NCBI GenBank assembly: GCA_963682025.1
Contig: OY821519.1
Location: forward strand, 95,693,585 to 95,757,584
Origin: Cordilura impudica
Taxonomy: Eukaryota; Arthropoda; Insecta; Diptera; Scathophagidae
Length of the DNA: 64,000 bases
Direction of reading: 5' to 3'
Shown: piece after piece, positions 23,250 through 34,245 of the stretch
Layout of the letters: each line of letters opens with the position of its first letter
How positions within the stretch are numbered: the stretch's first letter is position 1
Position numbers and translations under genes: made by a program
The notes under the pieces: model-generated
Told to the model about the DNA's origin: nothing
The model's input: only the letters and a program-made list of their open reading frames with translations
Databases searched by the model: none

Positions 23250-24020
23250 AACAAGTAAGAAAATTATAGTCGGTCTAGACCGACTATACGATACCCTATA
23301 CCATGCGTTTAGAGACCCTATCTCTCAGGCCCAACTAACTGGATATAGAAAATAAGCATAAACCAAATTTGAGTGGGATTTTTATTAATTTTTTCGGCTG
23401 CAGATATGAAAAAGTTCATATCGGATGCTATATCTATATGGGGACTAGGCCCAAAAATGGACCGATCCTGACCATGTTTAGTAAAGTCTCCTGTATTTTG
23501 CAAAAATATAAACAAACAAAATTTGAGAAGAATCAGTGCAATATTTTTGTTTTTGATAGATTTAAGTGAAGATCGGGAAGCACCTTATTATGGGGCCAAA
23601 GGGATCATTTTTGGACTACTCATTAATGGATGTAATGAACGCATATAAACCCAATTTGAGTAAGATCTATGTGACAATTTGGATCTTATGACAATTTATG
23701 TCGATTTCATAGGGGCTAGGTCTGAACATGGACCGATTCTCACCAATTTCAATAGCGTTCATTCCAAGCCCGATAAAAGCTTATATACCAAATTTCATCA
23801 AAATATATTCATATTTGCGACCTGCAGTTTGATTACAAGGTTTACACAGACGGACGGACGGACGGACGGACGGACGGACGGACATTGTTAAATCAACTCA
23901 GAAAGTGATTCTGATTCGAACGGTATAATTAAAGATGGGTCTAGGTCAAATATTTTTGGTTGTTACAAACAGCAGCACAAAGTCATTATACCCAAACCAC
24001 ATAGTGGTATAGGGTATAAA
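23250..24020 (-). mobile_element. DINE/Helentron, full length
   Basis: The 3' end 'aacaagtaagaaaattatag' with the perfect hairpin AGTCGGTCTAGACCGACT lies at 23249-23290, the GGAC microsatellite (8 units) at about 23851-23883, and the 5' end 'ggtatagggtataaa' at 24005-24019. It sits at the 3' flank of the Jockey remnant. The hairpin 10-20 bp from the 3' end followed by CTTACTTGTT on the sense strand matches the Helentron/DINE-1 organisation. Confidence 0.88.
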
Positions 24021-24465
24021 AAGGGTTACAGATATATGGGTTTATTAACAAACTCAATTCGGGTTGAATCGACCTATCAGGTTTGTAGCGATTAGGCCTT
24101 CTTGCTAGACCCTCAGTATTAAGTAACTCGGGAATTTCATTATTGGGATGACTCAGTAGCCTTAGTCTATGAGCCTCAGCATTACGCCTTATTTCTTCAT
24201 TTATGGTGTTTATTTTTAAGTCACGGTGAATATCAGCATTTCTAACGTACCATGGGGCATTAACAATATTCATTAAAACTTTGTTTTGGAATTTTTGTAT
24301 TTGTTGTATGATGGAATTTTTTGCTCATCCCCAGACTTGGATTCCATAGGTCCAAACTGGTTTCAGCAGCTGCTTGTACAGCATAATTTTGTTGTGTATA
24401 GAGAGTTTGGAGTTTCTACCTATAAGCCAAGTCATTTTTCTGTACTTTATCTCCAGTTCGTCTTT
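24021..24465 (-). pseudogene. Jockey-type RT, C-terminal segment (piece 3 of 3)
   Basis: On the minus strand the frame gives 'KYRKMTWLIGRNSKLSIHNK', then 'IMLYKQLLKPVWTYGIQVWG', 'QKFQNKVLMNIVNAPWYVRN', 'ADIHRDLKI' and 'NEEIRRNAEAHRLRLLSHPN'. This is the standard end of Jockey-clade ORF2. It joins piece 2 (ending at 26651) directly once the three DINE copies are removed. Confidence 0.9.
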
Positions 24466-25116
24466 TTATACCTTATACCACTATGTGGTTTGGGTATAAT
24501 GACTTTGTGCTGCTGTTTGTAACAACAAAAAATATTTGACCTACACCCATCTTTAATTATACCGATCGAATCAGAATCACTATCACTATATGATTCGATT
24601 TAACGATGTCCGTCCGTCCGTCCGTCCGTCTGTGTGTCGTAAAGCTTGTAATCAAACTGCAGGTCGCAAATATGAATATATTTTGATGAAATTTGGTATA
24701 CGATCTTTTATCTGCCATGGGATGAACGCTATTGAAATTGGTGAGAATCGGTCCATGTTCAGACCTAGCCCCCATACAAATGACCCTTATGAAATCAACA
24801 TAAATTGCCATAAGATCCAAATTATCACAAATCTTAGTCAAATTGGGTTTGTATGTATATATTACATCCCTTAATTAGTAGTCCAAAAATAAACCATACA
24901 GGACAATTCTTAGTCATAGCCCCCATATAAAGCTGCTTCCCAATCTTAACTTAAATCTATCAAAATACAAAAATATTGCACAGATTTTTCTCAAATTTGG
25001 TATTTATATATTTTTGCAAAAAAGAACTGACCTTACCAAATATGGTCAGGATCGGTCCATTTTGCGACCTAGTCCCCATCCGATATGAATCTTTTCTTAT
25101 CCAAAGGCAACAAAAA
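24466..25116 (+). mobile_element. DINE/Helentron, 3'-truncated
   Basis: It starts 'ttatacctt...' at the Jockey junction, has the GTCC microsatellite near 24607-24640, and stops after 'gtccccatccgatatgaat', where an inverted copy begins. The terminal hairpin is missing. Confidence 0.83.
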
Positions 25117-25806
25117 ACAAGTAAGAAAATTATAGTCGATCTAGACCGACTATGATACCCTATACCATGCGTTTAGAGACCCTATCTCTTTGCCCAACTA
25201 ACTGGATATAGAAAATAAGCATAAACCAAATTTGAGTGAGATATTTATTAATTTTTTTGACTGCAGATATGAAAAAGTTCATATCGGATGCTATATCTAT
25301 ATGGGGACTAGGCCCAAAAATGGACCGATCCTGACCATCTTTGGTAAAGTCTCTTGTATTTTGCAAAAATATATAAAAAACAAAATTTGAGAAGAATCAG
25401 TGCAATATTTTTATTTTTTTTACAGATTTAAGTGAAGATCGGGAAGCAGCTCTATACGGGGCCTATGACTAAAAGTTGTCCAATAGGGATAATTTTTGGA
25501 CTACTAATTAATGGATGTAATAAACGCATACAAACCCAATTTGAGTAAGATCTATATGTCATTTGTATGGGGGCTAGGTCTGAACATGGACCAATTCTCT
25601 CCAATTTCAATAGCGTTCATCCTATGCCCGATAAAAGCTTATATACCAAATTTCATCAAAATATATTCATATTTGCGACCTGCAGTTTAATTAAAAACTT
25701 TACATGGACACACAGACGGACGGACGGACGGACGGACATCGTTAAATCGAATCAGATAGTGATTCTGATTCGATCGGTATAATAAAAGATGGGTCTAGGT
25801 CAAATA
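25117..25806 (-). mobile_element. DINE/Helentron, 5'-truncated
   Basis: It begins with 'acaagtaagaaaattatagtcg' and a hairpin, carries a GGAC microsatellite near 25717-25738, and ends at 'tctaggtcaaata' without the 'ttatacccta' terminus. A 62-bp unassigned spacer (25807-25868) separates it from the next copy. Confidence 0.83.
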
Positions 25807-25868
25807 GCTGTAGCTGTATAGAATTCATTTTTACGTTTTTCTTCTAATATGTTACGCTTATTTTTTTT

Positions 25869-26650
25869 TATACCCTATACCACTATATGGTTTGGGTATA
25901 ATGACTTTGTGCTGCTGTTTGTAACTACCAAAAATATTTGACCTAGATCCATCTTTAATTATACCGATGGAATCAGAATCACTATCTGATTCGATTTAAC
26001 GATGTCCGTCCGTCCGTCCGTCTGTGTGTCCATGTAAAGCTTGTAATCAAACTGCAGCTCGCATATATGAATATATTTCGATGAAATTTGGTATATAAGC
26101 CTCTATCGGCCATGGGATCAACGCTATTGAAATTGGTGAGAATCGGTCCATGTTCAGACCTAGCCCCATACAAATGACCCATACGAAATTAACATAAATT
26201 GCCATAAGATCCAAATTATCATATAAGTCTTAGTCAAATTGGGTTTGTGTGTATTTATTACATCCATTAATCAGTAGTCCAAAAATGATCCCAATTGGAC
26301 AACTCTCTGTCATAGCCCCCATATAGAGCTGCTTCCCGATCTTCACTTAAATCTATCAAAAAACAAAAATATTGCACTGATTCTTCTCAAATTTTGTTTG
26401 TATATATTTTTGCAAAATACAAGAGACTTTACCAAACATAGTCAGGATCGTTCCATTTTTGGGCCTAGTCCCCATATAGGTATAGCATCCGATATGAACT
26501 TTTTCATATTTGCAGCCAAAAAAATTAATAAAAATCCCACTCAAATTTGGTTCATGCTTATTTTCTATATCCAGTTAGTTGGGCCTAAGAGATAGGGTCT
26601 CTAAACGCATGGTATAGGGTATCGAGACCGACTATAATTTTCTTACTTGT
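25869..26650 (+). mobile_element. DINE/Helentron, full length
   Basis: It runs from 'tataccctataccactata' through GTCC repeats near 26006-26025 to 'gagaccgactataattttcttacttgt', with a partly lost hairpin arm. It forms the right end of the DINE cluster inserted in the Jockey gene. Confidence 0.87.
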
Positions 26651-27697
26651 TTCTTTTTGACGTGTTCATTCCAGTGAGGTTTTGCATCTAACGTCATACC
26701 AAGATATTTGGCAGAGTTTTCAAATGGAACTTGTATGTTGTCAATAACAAGTGGTATGTAATTTGTTTGTTTGTTTGTGAAGTTAATGTGTGATGATTTC
26801 GAGCTATTAAACTTAATGCCCCATCTTTCTGTCCACAGTTGAACCTCATCTAAAGCTGTCTGTAGTTGTTCGGTTGCAATTAAATTGTTCCGTGCTGTTG
26901 ATAATATGGCAACAGTATCATCAGCAAAAGTACCGACCACACAATTACTATTTACTGGCATATCATAGGTATATAAAAGGTACAAAATAGGGCCTAGAAT
27001 ACTACCCTGTTGTACACCTGATTTGATCGGGTGAAATTGGAATACTCATCTTCATGCTTTACTCGAAAGAATCTATCTCTCAAATATGATTCCAAAAGTT
27101 TACTATAATGTTTAGACAACAACACACCTTACTTGTAAATAAGTCCATACACCATCGAATGCTTTTGCAACATCTAAGAAAACGGTTGAACATACCTCTT
27201 CCTTTTCTAGAGAAATTTCTATCGAATGGGTTATTCTATGTATTTGTCCAATCCAAATTGGTATCAGTCCTTTATTAATAATTAAAAATTTTAATCTTTT
27301 ACTAATTAATTTCTCGAACAGTTTACCTATTATTGGCAGTAACGAAATTGGTCTATAGGGGCTAACTTCATCTGGATTTTTTCCTGGTTTCAATATCATA
27401 ATGATTTCAGCTACCTTCCATATACTTGGAAAATAGCTCAGTTTTATAGCTGTATTAAAAATTATTGATAGTTTGGAAACTGCTTTATGTGGTAAGTTTT
27501 TTAAGAGATCAGCTGTTATTAAGTCATATCCAGGTGAATTCATAGACTTAAGTACTTTGATTTATTTTTTAATTCAGTGACAGCTACTGTTGTAATATTT
27601 TCACAGTCTTTATATATTGCTTATTTAAGAGATCGTTAGTAAAAACGGTGCTTAAGTATTCTGCAAATAAGTTAACCTTCTGAATATTCGTTCTCGC
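26651..27697 (-). pseudogene. Jockey-type RT, catalytic segment (piece 2 of 3)
   Basis: The minus translation has 'MNSPGYDLITADLLKNLPHK', 'IWKVAEIIMILKPGKNPDE' and 'SPYRPISLLPIIGKLFEKL' (RT motifs 1-2), 'VFLDVAKAFDGVW' (motif A Asp), then after a frame break 'SGVQQGSILGPILYLLYTYD', 'VVGTFADDTVAIL' (catalytic FADD box) and 'WGIKFNSSKS', 'KYLGMTLDAK', 'HWNEHVKKK'. One frameshift near 27112 separates the A motif from the FADD part. Otherwise the domain is well preserved, so the element is not very old. Confidence 0.93.
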
Positions 27698-28588
27698 CAA
27701 GGTTCAGAAAATACACACATGAAACACACAATGTTCTGTTCAAAAGCAGCCAACACATATCTTTATTTTCATCAGAGTTCAGAAAAAAACACACACTGAA
27801 TAAAAAACTCGTACATATATGTAAACAAACATAACTTAGACCAACACACACATATTTTTATTTTCATACCAATTATGTTTGTTTTTAAATTTTCTACGGT
27901 GCCCAACACAACCATGACTGTGTTCGTTTTAATATTTCGTTATTTACACGAACATTTTTGTATCACATACTTTTTGTTTCAATCACACATAAAGCACACA
28001 TTTTTGAGTGTTGCTTTATTTGAAGTTCATGTTCTGGTACGTGTAGTGAAAAAAAACACAGAACATGTACAATAGACAGGTTCGAGTTCAGTTATATTTT
28101 AAGTCGTGTTGTGGCTCGTGTAGTAAGAAAAAACACAACATGTACAATAAACAGGTTCGAGTTCAGTTATATTTAAGTCGTGTTTAAAATATAACTGAAC
28201 TCGAACCTGTTTATTGTACATGTTCTGTTTTTTCTTACTACACGAGACACAACACGACTTAAAATATAACTGAACTCGAACCTGTTTATTGTACATGTTC
28301 TGTTCTTTTTTTCAGTACACGTACCAGAACATGAACTTCAAATAAAGCAACACTCAAAAATGTGTGCTTTATGTGTGATTGAAACAAAAAGTACGTGATA
28401 CAAAAATGTTCGTGTAAATACCGAAATATTAAAACGAACACAGTCATGGTTGTGTTGGGCACCGAAGAAAATTTAAAAACAAACATAATTGATATGAAAA
28501 TAAAAATATGTGTGTGTTGGTCTAAGTTATGTTTGTTTACATATATGTACGAGTTTTTTTTTCAGTGTGTGTTTTTTTCTGAACTCTG
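27698..28588. mobile_element. HM1 copy B, hAT-type, with a doubled left terminus
   Basis: The outer ends are CAAGGTTCAGAAAAT (27698) and the inverse of CAGAGTTCAGAAAAA (ending 28588). The flanks GTTCTCGC (27690-27697) and GTTTTCGC (28589-28596) match at 7 of 8. A second terminus, CAGAGTTCAG, starts inside at 27774. From 27774 to 28588 the sequence is a nearly perfect palindrome of about 815 bp. The element splits the Jockey ORF. Confidence 0.85.
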
Positions 28589-28872
28589 GTTTTCGCCCAT
28601 GTTCCATCGTTTTGCCTCAGGGCTGATTTTATCTGAGATGGTTGTTTAAGTTATTTTGTAGCCTTCCATAGTGAGTAGGCGGTTTTGTTGTCATACGTTA
28701 GGTTTAACAAATAATGGTTAAGATTTTCCATTTTAAAATTTGTATTTGAAAATAAATGGTGAAAAACAAAAATGGACAAATTCCTTCGGACTACATAACA
28801 AAACTTGTCCGTTTGATGTAAAAAAGATTCACACCTTGGCGGAATTGACGAACTGCTGATAAAATTCTCCAT
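28589..28872 (-). pseudogene. Jockey-type ORF2 linker before RT (piece 1 of 3)
   Basis: The minus frame contains 'NLNHYLLNLTYDNKTAYSLW' and 'KATK', then 'IKSALRQNDGTWAKT', the linker between endonuclease and RT in Jockey-clade proteins. It continues into 27697 after HM1 copy B ('NLFAEYLSTVFT'). The endonuclease domain is not visible to the right, where a foldback element begins. Confidence 0.8.
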
Positions 28873-29604
28873 AAAAAGAGTATAGGGCTAAGGGAATTTT
28901 CCAGTTATGGCGATTTGCGTTATTTTTCTCGAAGACTTAAGAGAATTTTTTTGGCCGTTTTTTGTTTTTTTTGTCACTTTTTTTGGCTTTTTTCGATGAC
29001 AGAAAAAAAAAATTGGACTTGATAGTACTCAAAAAAAAAAAAAAAATCTCGTTGAAGCGGTTTTCAATAACGGCCATTTTATTTAATTTTTTGTATTTTT
29101 TTTAGTTATATCTGCATTTAATTTTTTTTTTTTGTGTAATTAATTTTTTAACTGTGCAGAATTTTTTTTATTTTTTTTTAATATATTATGCTTTTTTGTT
29201 TTTTTTTCTAATTGTCGTGAAATCTGAGTGCACAGATTCAGGTGCCGACAATTATTATTTGTTAAAGCACAAAGCTTAAGGTAATTTTTATTAAATAGTT
29301 CAATTTATTTCGCTGCATTCATATTCAACTTTTCTCCAAAACAACTTCAGAGAACTTGAGAGAAAAATAAATATTTGAGAGGAATAATTTCTTCAAGAAA
29401 ACCAAAATTTTTCAAATGTTTTCACGAGGAATATCCATTAAAAAGCAAAAATAAATATAAAAGAAATATAAAATGGCCGCTCCAACGATTTTTTCCTTTT
29501 TTCAAGCCCCTTTTCAAAAAAAAAAAAAAAATAGCACAAAACAACGAAAAAAATCACCAAAAAATTATATTCAGTCTTTTCGAAAAATAGCTCAAATCAC
29601 CATA

Positions 29605-31140
29605 CACTAGTCGGCATAATTATTTTGACAAAAACAAAATGCTACATTTTCGTATTCAATTTTAGGTTGTCTATATAGAATATAATTATTTTTTTGTTTT
29701 GTTTAGATATTGCTAATATAAACTAAAAAATAACTCAATAGAGTTTCTTTCATAAAAAATGAAAGAGATATGAACGAATGTAATTTTGGGATGTTTGATA
29801 AGTTATTATTGTTAAAAAAAGAAGCTTAATATCTAAAAAATGTATAGAAATTTGATTATGAGTTAATAAAATGTATAGCCCCCTTTGGCTTCAATAACTT
29901 TTTGAAGGCGTTTTGGAGCCGAGTCTAGTAAATTTTGAAGGACCCCTGAGGAATCTCATTCCAAAGGGAAGTGACCTCGGCAATTGCCTCTTCTTTGATT
30001 TTATGTAAATAACCAATTCTTTTATGTTTGGTAAGAGACCACGCGTTTTCAATGGTAGTCTGGACTTTGGGGTGGGCAGTCCAGACTAGTAGCACCAACA
30101 TCATTCACATATTTGGATATCATCCTGCTTGGGGCATTGTCCTGTAGCGGGATATATAATTATCTGATCAACCTGTCACCGGAAGGGAAAGCGTTATCAC
30201 TTATGGTGCCCAAATAATGGCCTTGGTTCATCTAGCCGGCGATGGGAACCAAGTTACCCAACCCATTGTTCGCAATGTACCCCTAGAGCATGACAGAGCC
30301 TCCACCATGGCTCATTTTTTGGAACTTGTACCTGTGGCAGCCTTACAAAAATCGTTTGTTCTGATGAGTTGAACTCAATGGAGCTTTGATCTGCCCATAG
30401 AACGCTTCTCCAAAACTTTTTTGGCTTCTGAAGATGCTCCTTTGGGAAGGTCAATCTTTAAATCTCCGTCTTTTAAACGTCGCCGAACACTACTCTCACT
30501 GATTGGATTCTTGGCTGACTGATTCCATTGATTTGCAGCAGATTGAGGTTTTAGTTTAATATTTTTGTGAAATTCCCGCAGAAGGTTTCGGTCTTCAATT
30601 AGCGTTGTTTTGCGTTTAGCACCTGAGCTAGATAAGTTTCTGATGTCATTATATCCCTTAAATTGTTAATTTGATTGTGCACTGTTTGGCGTGATAAATT
30701 AAATTCAATTACAATGCTTTTACTGCAACGCCAGAATTAAAATTTCCAATATTGAAGCTCTAGCAAAACAACTTAACTCAGCCGTTTTTCCCATGGTCTC
30801 CAATAACTTTTATTCAATATTTTATTTGAATATTATAAAAAAATGTCAATTAAATTTAAATACCAAAGTTATTTGATTTGAACTTGCTAAACCACGCGCG
30901 AACACTGCCACAAAGATTTTGTCAAAATACTTATGCCACGAAAAAATTTGCTGTCTGCTTGCTTTTTAACAGCAGAAAGGGAATGTAAAGCGTAAACAAC
31001 GAAATATTGGGTACGCGTATAGCTATATATAAGGATTTTTATTCTGAACATAACCCGTGTACCGTTAGTTCATTCAATCAAACGAACTGGACAACAACAC
31101 ATCACAGTTGCGTATGTCAAAATAATTATGCCGATTAGCG
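29605..31140 (-). mobile_element. Tc1-like transposon, full length but inactive
   Basis: Termini CACTAGTCGGCATAATTATT (left) and the inverse of CGCTAATCGGCATAATTATT (right) are flanked by TA at 29603-29604 and 31141-31142, the Tc1/mariner target rule. The length of 1536 bp is normal for Tc1. The transposase is decayed and lies on the minus strand. Confidence 0.88.
29880..30800 (-). pseudogene. Tc1 transposase pseudogene
   Basis: The minus reading starts 'MGKTAELSCFARASI' near 30795. It has 'LIEDRNLLREFHKNIKLKPQ', 'KNPISESSVRRRL' (second helix-turn-helix), 'HLQKPKKFWRSVLWADQSS' (first catalytic Asp, usually DESK), 'RLPQ' and a decayed region ending 'LGSKTPSKSY' near the C-terminus. Several stops and frameshifts occur. 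The second and third catalytic positions cannot be read with confidence. Confidence 0.75.
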
Positions 31141-31283
31141 TATCTTCAAAATATCCTTAGTGATTTTTTCCTTTTTTTTAAAGCGGTGATATAACGCTAT
31201 CAAACCCTATACTCATTTTTTGTGGATTATTTTTTTTCGTCATGTAAATAGTTATAAATTCTAACCTTCAATTTGGTATATAA

Positions 31284-31876
31284 CACTGTACAGCAAAATC
31301 AAGTTTTTTTTCCAAAATTACAAGGTCCGGCCTATAAATATTGATAGAGGAGACAAAAAAAAAAAAAAATGACAAGTGCATCGGCGTTTTGAAAGTTTAC
31401 ATCTGAATTTCATTTGAGGATTAACCCATCCTCAGTTTCTCAGCTCTGGCACATTCTTAAAAGAGCAAAAAACACCATTAAAACAGGGTACATCCGTAAA
31501 AATATTCGCCGTGAAATTTTACTATAAGTCTCTGAATACACCAAAACGAAAAATTCAACCAAAAAGTCAGAAATAAGACACAACAAAAAAGAGCTTAGGG
31601 TTAATTTCGCATTTATTAAGAATTTTATTTTAATTTATTTTGGGGTACTTTAAAATAATATTCTTAATAAATGCGAAATGTTGAATTTTCCGTTTTAATG
31701 GTGTTTTTTGCTCTTTTAAGAATGTGCCAGGGTTGGGAAACTTTAAGCGCCCCCCCCCCCCCCTCAAATGAAATTCAGATGTAAACTTTCAATACGCCGA
31801 TACAGGTGTCTTTTTTTTGTCTCCCCTATCAAAATTTATAGGCCGGACCTTGTAATTTTTTTTGTGTTGTACAGTG
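31284..31876. mobile_element. Foldback MITE P2
   Basis: The ends CACTGTACAGCAAA (31284) and the inverse of CACTGTACAACAC (31876) are followed by long inverted arms: 'acaaggtccggcctataaat', 'gaaagtttacatctgaattt', 'aatgtgcc/tggcacattcttaa' and 'ttcgcatttattaagaat', each with an inverted partner. The centre is near 31620. A 14-base C run at 31750-31763 has no counterpart in the other arm. No target duplication was identified. Confidence 0.8.
31750..31763. repeat. Poly-C tract in P2
   Basis: There are fourteen consecutive C residues, unusual in this AT-rich window. The matching position of the left arm near 31425 is not G-rich, so it arose after the palindrome formed. Confidence 0.9.
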
Positions 31877-32163
31877 CAATTAGTCAGTTTGAATTCCATA
31901 ATTTTTAAACTGTAATTTGTTGAAATTTAATTTGATGAGTGTATACCTTTTTTTTGCCTATAGTTATATATTACACGGACAAACACCCTTATTATATGTT
32001 TACACTTTAAAAGATTTCTTTTGTAAAATTGAAAGTCAAATATATAACTTGGGAATTTTTTTTAACATATAATGAATATCCAAAATTTTATTTTTGATGA
32101 AGTAACTACAGTTTGGCTGCAAACTGGATAGCTATGACTATATCCTCATAATTTTACTACTAA

Positions 32164-32831
32164 AACAAGTAAGAACATTATAGTCGGATAAAGAAAATAA
32201 GCATAAACGAAATTTGAGTGGCATTGTTATTTTTTTTTTTGACAGCAGATATGAAAGGATCATATCGGATGCTATATTTACATAGGGCCTAGCTCAAAAA
32301 ATGGAGCAATCCTGACCATATTTGGTAAGGTCACTTATTTTTTGCAAATTGAGAAAAATTTGAGAAAAATCTGTGCAATAATTTTTTTTTACAGATTTAA
32401 GTGAAGATCGGGAAGCAACTTTATATGTGGGGGCTATGACTAAGAAATCTCCTACAGGATTTAGTTTTGGAATACTCATTATTGGGTATAATAAACGTAC
32501 ACAAACCAAATTTCATCAAGATCTATATGATAATTTGTGTCCTGGGGCAATTTAAGTCGATCTCATAGGGGTCAATTGTAGGGGGACTAGGTCTGAACAT
32601 GCATCAATTTTCACCAATTTCGTTCGTTCGGCTTATGACTGACAAAAATTTCGTGAAAATATATCCATACAAGATTTAGATGGGCACACAGACGAAAGGA
32701 CGGACATCGCTAAATCGACTCAGAAAGTCGATCGGTATAATAAAAGATGAGTTCAGTTTAAATATTTTTGATAGTTACAAACATCAGCACAAAGTCATTA
32801 TACCCTGACCACATAATGGTATAGGGTATAA
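32164..32831 (-). mobile_element. DINE/Helentron with internal deletions
   Basis: It begins 'acaagtaagaacattatagtcgg' and lacks the second hairpin arm and the following 'ccctataccatgcg' block. It then has 'agatcgggaagcaact', 'ggacggacatcgctaaatcg' and the 5' end 'ggtatagggtataaa'. Confidence 0.8.
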
Positions 32832-33151
32832 AAAGATTGTTTTATATTATCTAAAATAGAACAGTCATTGTCATAAAATTAATAGACAAGTAAAACAATT
32901 ACAGTCGGTGTAGACCGACTATACGATACCCTATACCATGCGTTTAGAGACCCTATCTCTTAGGTCCAACTAATTGGATAAAGAAAATATGCATAAACCA
33001 AATTTGAGTGGCATTGTTATTAATTTATTTTGCATTCGGATATGAAAAAGTTCATATCGGATGCTATATTTATATGGGGACTACGTCGAAAATTGCTCCG
33101 ATTCTGACTATATTTGGGTAAGTCAGTTATTTTTGGCAAAAACATATTTGT

Positions 33152-33342
33152 TGTTGCCAGATTCAATAAAAATAATCCCTGAAGAGGTAGGAAAACAGCC
33201 TACGAAACGTCGGAGAAAAATATGAAATAAGTCTTTTATTTGCATATAGGATAGAATTTGACCTTGAAAGCCTGATGGAAATTCCAAAAACATTAATATT
33301 ATATAGAAAAAGGTCGATAAAAATTAAAATAATAAACAAACC
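33152..33342. mobile_element. Inserted fragment with a hammerhead-like motif
   Basis: This block does not match any other DINE copy. It contains CTGAAGAG, a 5-bp stem GTAGG/CCTAC and GAAAC (33179-33208), then 'cgtcggagaaaaatatgaaataag'. The 'CTGAnGA-stem-GAAAC' order resembles the hammerhead ribozyme core found in some retroelements, and similar CCTGAAGA...GAAACGT stretches occur at ends of several dispersed elements. It is probably the 3' end of a retroelement, family unknown. Confidence 0.4.
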
Positions 33343-33837
33343 AAATTTGATAGATTTAAGTGAAGATCGGGAATCAGCTTCATAGGGGGGCTATGACTAA
33401 GAATTGACCTATAGGGTTTATTTTTGGGCTACTGATATATGGATGTAATAACCATACACAAACCCAATTTGACCGAGATCTATATTATAACTTAGATATT
33501 ATGGCAATTTAAGTCATATCTCGTAGGGGTCATTTGTACGGGGAGTAGGTCGAAACATGAACCGATCGTTACCAATTTCAATAGAATTAATCCCATGGCC
33601 AGTAGAAGCTTATATACTAAAGTTCATCAAAATATATTCATATTTGCGACCTGTAATTTGATACCAAGGTTTACATGGACCACAGACGGACAGACAGACG
33701 GACATCGCTAAATCGACTCAGAAAGTGATTCTAGGTCGATCGGTATAATAAAAGATGTGTTTAGGTTAAATATTTGTGGGAGTTATAAACATCAGCACAA
33801 AGTCATTATACCCTGATCACATAGTGGTATAGGGTAT

Positions 33838-34028
33838 TTATTTATTTTATTTATATTAATTACAATACAAAGTAAATTTGTATTCTAATTTGGGTCCAGG
33901 GATAAGCCGGGTGACAAAGACCATTTGGCTGGTTTGTGCAGCGACAGACCAAAGCCTATGGTGGGAATCGAACCCAAGACCTCCGCATGATAGGCGAGCA
34001 CGCTACCTACTCACCTACCGGGGCGCTT
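33838..34028 (-). mobile_element. tRNA-derived SINE with 12-bp target duplication
   Basis: On the minus strand the head carries an A-box-like GTAGCGTGCTCG and a perfect B box GGTTCGATTCC about 35 bases later, as in Pol III tRNA promoters. A body with 'ccaaatggtctttgtcacccgg' follows, then an A/T-rich tail of 'aaataaa' units. The exact duplication GGTATAGGGTAT flanks it at 33826-33837 and 34029-34040. The target was the 5' terminus of a DINE. Confidence 0.9.
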
Positions 34029-34189
34029 GGTATAGGGTATAAAAATGTAAAATTTTTTAAAGAGGTTTTTCCCGGGTATAAGGAAAACTCATAAGAAAAT
34101 CCTATTGTAAAAAAGGCGTTTTGAAAATAAAGATGTATAATCGCGTACTTAAATCAGGGTTTTCTATAAAACATATTCACTCAATCTGG

Positions 34190-34245
34190 AACATTTGTAG
34201 TCCACCTAGACCCACCTTTTATTATGCCGGTCGACTCAGAATCAC
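34190..34245 (+). mobile_element. DINE fragment
   Basis: 'gacccaccttttattatgcc' and 'gtcgactcagaatcac' match the segment between the 5' end and the microsatellite of DINE copies. Nothing else of the element remains here. Confidence 0.6.

Larger units (their letters stand above)
28879..31214. mobile_element. Foldback MITE P1, split by a Tc1 element
   Basis: The outer ends 'gagtataggg' (28879) and 'ccctatactc' (31205-31214) are inverted. The arms 'atggcgatttgcgttatttttc' (28907) and 'gaaaaatagctcaaatcaccat' (29582) are inverted with mismatches, as are 'cgttgaagcgg...ggccattttat' (29052) and 'aaaatggccgctccaacg' (29470). Both arms have long T/A runs. The Tc1 copy at 29605-31140 lies near its right end. 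There is no coding content of its own. Confidence 0.65.
32885..34044 (-). mobile_element. DINE/Helentron with two secondary insertions
   Basis: The 3' hairpin 'agtcggtgtagaccgact' lies at 32905-32925 and the 5' end 'ggtatagggtataaaa' at 34029-34044. The normal sequence is broken by about 190 bp of foreign DNA (33152-33342) and by a SINE (33838-34028) that duplicated 12 bp of the DINE terminus. Confidence 0.85.

Noticed and set aside
29375..29590. Lysine-rich 71-codon ORF
   Set aside because: It is produced by A-rich homopolymers in a P1 arm.
33880..34028. tRNA gene
   Set aside because: The A and B boxes are present but the cloverleaf is not, and a body, tail and target duplication make it a SINE.
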